A stretch of DNA of 8,999 nt from DATCSE01 sp036568605. Lineage in GTDB: Bacteria; Pseudomonadota; Gammaproteobacteria; Burkholderiales; Burkholderiaceae_C. Of this stretch, positions 6,385-8,999 are shown piece by piece. The number at the start of each line of letters is the position of its first letter. The first letter of the stretch is position 1. The stretch is taken from assembly GCA_036568605.1 (NCBI GenBank), contig DATCSE010000546.1, positions 1 through 8,999 on the forward strand, written 5' to 3'. The position numbers and the translations under genes were made by a program. Below the pieces are notes generated by a model. It was not told where the DNA came from, did not search any database, and was given only the letters and a program-made list of their open reading frames with translations.

Positions 6385-7715
6385 GCCCGCGTGTGACCGG
6401 TGCCGGTGCGGCGCGTCCGATCGGTTTGTTCTTCGTCGTGATCTTCTTCGTGCGCCCCATCTGGGGCGGATTCGGCAGAGCTCAAGTGATGTTGTTCGTC
6501 GTCGCCGATGGCCTCATCGGCCGCTTCCCAGCCTGCGCTTTCGCCCGCCGCCAACGCGACTTCCGCCAGCACCTCGCGCAGCACAGCCAGGCCCTCGCCG
6601 GTCACGGCGCTGACGAAGACGCGCGGCACGCGCCGCCCGCCCTCGAGCTCGAGCATGTCGCTCAGCTCGCGCGGGCGCTGGTCAGACTCGAGCCGGTCTA
6701 GCTTGTTGAAGACCAGCACCTGCGGGATGTCGGCCGCGCCGATCTCGGCGAGCACGCGCGCGACCTCGTCCATCTGCTCATCCAGCAGCGGATTCGCGCA
6801 GTCGACGACGTGCAGCAGCAGGTCGGCATCGTTCGCCTCCTGCAGCGTCGCCTCGAAGGCCTCGACCAGCTTGTGCGGCAGGTCGCGGATGAAGCCCACC
6901 GTGTCGCTGAGCGACGCCGAGCGCGCAAGCGGATGCCCGGCGGGGTCGGTCAGATGGAGCTGCCGCGTCGTCGTGTCCAGCGTCGCGAACAGCTGGTCGG
7001 CCGCGTAGGTGCGTGCGTTGACCAGCGCGTTGAACAGCGTCGACTTGCCGGCGTTGGTGTAGCCGACCAGCGAGATCCGGAACGTCTGGTTGCGCTGGCG
7101 CGCGCGGCGTTGCGTGCTGCGTTGTCGCTTGACGCGCTCGAGCTGCTTCTTCACGCGGATGATGCGCTCGCCGATCATGCGACGGTCGAGTTCGATCTGC
7201 GCCTCGCCCGGACCGCCACGCGTGCCGATGCCGCCGCGCTGGCGCTCGAGGTGGCTCCAGCGCCGCACCAGTCGCGTGGACAGGTACTGCAGCCGCGCCA
7301 GCTCGACCTGAAGCTTGCCCTCGTGGCTCTGCGCGCGCTCGGCGAAGATCTCGAGGATCAGCATGGTCCGGTCGGCCACTGCGACGCCCAGGTGCTGCTC
7401 CAGGTTGCGCTGCTGCGCCGGCGACAAGGCCTGGTCGAACAGCACCGCATCGGCCTGATGGCCTTGCACCAGGGCCTTGATCTCGTCGGCCTTCCCCGAC
7501 CCGACGAACAATGCCGCATCGGGCGCCTTGCGGCGCGCGACGACGCGCGCGACGGCAACGTCGCCGGCCGACTCGGCCAGCAACGCCAGCTCGTCCAGCG
7601 TTGCATCGAAGGGTTTGCCGCCGCCGAAATCGACGCCGACCAGGATCGCGCGAGCCGTGGCCCGGGCAAGGCCGCCCGAGGCTGCCGCCGTGGCGGTGCT
7701 GTCCGCTGAACTCAA
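6381..7715 (-). CDS. hflX: HflX, ribosome-associated GTPase (TTG start)
   Basis: HflX is a GTPase that binds 70S or 50S ribosomes and splits stalled or heat-damaged ribosomes. The 444-residue product has the HflX N-terminal nucleotide-binding region at about residues 20-160 (FVGSGKADEI, FDQALSPAQQRNLE). A coiled-coil with HEGKLQVELA and LERQRGGIG follows, and then a G domain: G1 GYTNAGKS at 218-225, G2 within ATLD at about 245, G3 DTVGF at 271-275, G4 NKLD at 337-340 and G5 SAVTG at 369-373. Beyond about residue 391, where E. coli HflX has a folded C-terminal domain, this protein has an acidic, His-containing tail. The linker reads GTRGGPGEAQ, with one extra Gly compared with E. coli GLRGPGETQ. 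The start is taken as TTG at 7713-7715, because no ATG, GTG or TTG lies upstream in frame and no ATG or GTG lies between it and the conserved region. It is 28 bases after hfq. Confidence 0.95.
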   Translation of the reverse strand: MSSADSTATAAASGGLARATARAILVGVDFGGGKPFDATLDELALLAESAGDVAVARVVARRKAPDAALFVGSGKADEIKALVQGHQADAVLFDQALSPAQQRNLEQHLGVAVADRTMLILEIFAERAQSHEGKLQVELARLQYLSTRLVRRWSHLERQRGGIGTRGGPGEAQIELDRRMIGERIIRVKKQLERVKRQRSTQRRARQRNQTFRISLVGYTNAGKSTLFNALVNARTYAADQLFATLDTTTRQLHLTDPAGHPLARSASLSDTVGFIRDLPHKLVEAFEATLQEANDADLLLHVVDCANPLLDEQMDEVARVLAEIGAADIPQVLVFNKLDRLESDQRPRELSDMLELEGGRRVPRVFVSAVTGEGLAVLREVLAEVALAAGESAGWEAADEAIGDDEQHHLSSAESAPDGAHEEDHDEEQTDRTRRTGTGHTRA

Positions 7716-7743
7716 GGTGCTGGTGGGACCCGAGGCGTGCGCG

Positions 7744-7986
7744 TCAGGCCTGCTCGGCGGGTTCGTTCGCGTGGAAGTTCACCGCGCGGCCCGGCACGAC
7801 CGTCGAGATCGCGTGCTTGTAGACCATCTGCGTCACGGTATTGCGCAACAGCACCACGTACTGGTCGAACGACTCGATGTGGCCTTGCAGCTTGATCCCG
7901 TTGACGAGGTAGATCGAAACCGGAACGTGCTCCTTGCGCAGCAGGTTCAGGAACGGGTCTTGTAGGAGTTGCCCTTTGTTGCTCAC
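7744..7986 (-). CDS. hfq: RNA chaperone Hfq (GTG start)
   Basis: Hfq forms a hexameric Sm-like ring that pairs small RNAs with mRNAs and affects mRNA decay. The 80-residue product covers the whole Sm core and only a short tail. Sm1 includes SIYLVNGIKLQG (24-35). Sm2 contains VYKHAIS, with the proximal-site residues Y56, K57 and H58 matching E. coli Tyr55, Lys56 and His57. Q9 and D10 match the proximal-face residues Gln8 and Asp9, and Y26 and K32 match distal-face Tyr25 and Lys31. The rim patch reads RKEH (17-20) in place of RRER of E. coli, and so has fewer arginines. Residue 36 is His where E. coli has Gln. The start is GTG at 7984-7986, supported by a GGAG 6 bases away and by alignment to the family N-terminus. 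The long acidic tail of E. coli Hfq is absent, as is usual in betaproteobacteria. Confidence 0.97.
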   Translation of the reverse strand: MSNKGQLLQDPFLNLLRKEHVPVSIYLVNGIKLQGHIESFDQYVVLLRNTVTQMVYKHAISTVVPGRAVNFHANEPAEQA

Positions 7987-7992
7987 GTGTTG

Positions 7993-7996
7993 CTCC
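7993..7996 (-). promoter_or_regulatory. Ribosome-binding site of hfq
   Basis: GGAG on the minus strand lies 6 bases before the GTG codon. Its optimal spacing supports GTG as the true start of hfq. Confidence 0.75.
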
Positions 7997-8068
7997 GTGA
8001 TGAAAGTTCAGAAGTGAGGGACATTAACACAGCGTTGTGCGCTGCACGAAAATTTGCTCGGCATTTCC

Positions 8069-8999
8069 TCAAGAACCCTTGTCGTCGAAAGGGTTCCGGC
8101 TGGAGCGCATTTCGATACGCATGGGAGTGCCGGTGAGCTTGAAGTGTTCCCTGAATCGGCCTTCGAGGAAACGCTTGTAGGCATCGGTCACGTGGTCCAG
8201 CGAGTTGCCGTGGATCACGATCACCGGCGGGTTCATCCCGCCCTGGTGCGCATAGCGCAGCTTCGGGCGGAATGCGCCGGCGCGCTTCGGCGCCTGGTGT
8301 TCGACCGCCTCGTGCAGCAGCCGCGTCAGGACCGGCGTCGGCATCTTGCGGTTGGCCGATGCGTGCGCATCGGCAATCGCCTTCCAGACCGGGCCCAGCC
8401 CCTGGCGCTTGATCGCGGAGATGGGCTTCACGTCGGCGAACTTCAGGAACGCGAGGCGGTGCTCGATCGAGCGCTGCAGCGTCTCCTTCTGGTAGTCGTC
8501 GACCGCGTCCCACTTGTTGACCGCGAGCACGACCGCACGGCCCGACTCGAGGATGTAGCCGGCGATGTGCGCGTCCTGATCGGTCACGCCCTGGGTCGCG
8601 TCCAGCAGCAGCAGCACGACGTTCGCATCGGCGATCGCCTGCAGCGTCTTGACCACCGAGAACTTCTCGATCGCCTCGAACACCTTGCCCTTGCGGCGCA
8701 GCCCGGCGGTGTCGATCAGCTGGAACTTCTGGCCGTTGCGCTCGAACGGCACGCTGATCGCGTCGCGCGTGGTGCCGGGCTGGTCGTACGCGACCAGGCG
8801 CTCCTCGCCCAGCCAGGTGTTGATCAGCGTCGACTTGCCGACATTCGGCCGGCCGGCGACCGCGAGGCGGATAGGCGCACCCCCTTCGGGTTCGGCGTCG
8901 GCATCGGCCTCGTCGTCGAACACGAAGTCGGCGAGCGCCGCATCGGTCAGGCTGCGGATGCCCTGCCCATGCGCTGCCGAGACCGGGATCGGCTCGCCC
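8069..8999 (-). CDS. der: GTPase Der (EngA), C-terminal two thirds (runs off the right edge)
   Basis: Der has two GTPase domains in tandem and a KH-like domain, and is needed for 50S ribosomal subunit assembly. The window shows the last 309 residues. These begin with the end of the first G domain (its G5, PVSAAHGQG), followed by an acidic linker (visible residues 28-38). The second G domain follows, with G1 GRPNVGKS at 49-56, G2 in PGTTRD at 75-80, G3 DTAG at 96-99, G4 NKWD at 161-164 and G5 SA at 194-195. The C-terminal KH-like domain contains KLRYAHQGGMNPPVIVIHGN (241-265 region, written in part) and ends FKLTGTPMRIEMRSSRNPF. The N-terminal part with G1-G4 of the first domain lies outside. 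The stop is 82 bases before hfq; der-hfq adjacency is common in betaproteobacteria. Confidence 0.96.
   Translation of the reverse strand, partial: GEPIPVSAAHGQGIRSLTDAALADFVFDDEADADAEPEGGAPIRLAVAGRPNVGKSTLINTWLGEERLVAYDQPGTTRDAISVPFERNGQKFQLIDTAGLRRKGKVFEAIEKFSVVKTLQAIADANVVLLLLDATQGVTDQDAHIAGYILESGRAVVLAVNKWDAVDDYQKETLQRSIEHRLAFLKFADVKPISAIKRQGLGPVWKAIADAHASANRKMPTPVLTRLLHEAVEHQAPKRAGAFRPKLRYAHQGGMNPPVIVIHGNSLDHVTDAYKRFLEGRFREHFKLTGTPMRIEMRSSRNPFDDKGS

Noticed and set aside
4600..6396. Very long plus-strand reading frame (598 codons) opposite hflC and hflK
   Set aside because: It is antisense to two well-supported genes, spans their junction, and its Arg/Ser- and Leu/Val/Asp-rich translation looks like a shadow of GC-biased codon use. 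No family motif was seen.
6393..7965. Plus-strand frames opposite hflX and hfq
   Set aside because: They are antisense to clear GTPase and Sm-domain genes and contain no motif of their own.
8030..8044. Small hairpin (CAGCG-5-base loop-CGCTG) between der and hfq
   Set aside because: It has only 5 bp, is not followed by a T run, and has no convincing promoter boxes next to it; such repeats arise by chance in GC-rich DNA.

Overview
This is a housekeeping region from a high-G+C betaproteobacterium, most likely of the order Burkholderiales. By eye, G+C is about two thirds. The gene order der, hfq, hflX, hflK, hflC, DUF2065, hisZ, purA fits that group, and so do the wording of the Hfq core, the HflX linker and the short RNase R. 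The assignment comes from remembered family sequences, not from a search. No mobile element, CRISPR array or other sign of transfer was seen.

Layout. Nearly everything is on the minus strand and is transcribed from right to left. Entering at the right edge is the 3' two thirds of der (EngA, a double GTPase for 50S assembly). It is followed by hfq (RNA chaperone), hflX (ribosome-splitting GTPase), hflK and hflC (membrane partners of the FtsH protease), a small DUF2065 membrane protein, hisZ (regulatory subunit of the first histidine enzyme), purA (adenylosuccinate synthetase) and a Gpt-like purine phosphoribosyltransferase. Gaps are short: hflX and hflK overlap by 4 bases, and the others range from 13 to 82 bases. 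The series could be one long operon with internal promoters, for example before hisZ. A plus-strand tRNA-Leu(CAG) gene lies beyond gpt and converges on it, with a strong hairpin terminator between them. At the left edge is the 5' part of rnr (RNase R), divergent from the tRNA.

How the genes fit together. The first half handles RNA and ribosome quality (Der, Hfq, HflX) and membrane proteolysis (HflK/HflC). The second half sits at the PRPP/purine/histidine node: HisZ-HisG consumes PRPP and ATP, PurA commits IMP to AMP, and the Gpt-like enzyme salvages purine bases with PRPP.

I found no undescribed system. The points most worth checking are a short RNase R with no room for the usual N-terminal helix-turn-helix domain, an HflX whose C-terminal domain is replaced by an acidic tail, and non-ATG starts on hfq (GTG), hflX (TTG) and the DUF2065 gene (GTG).
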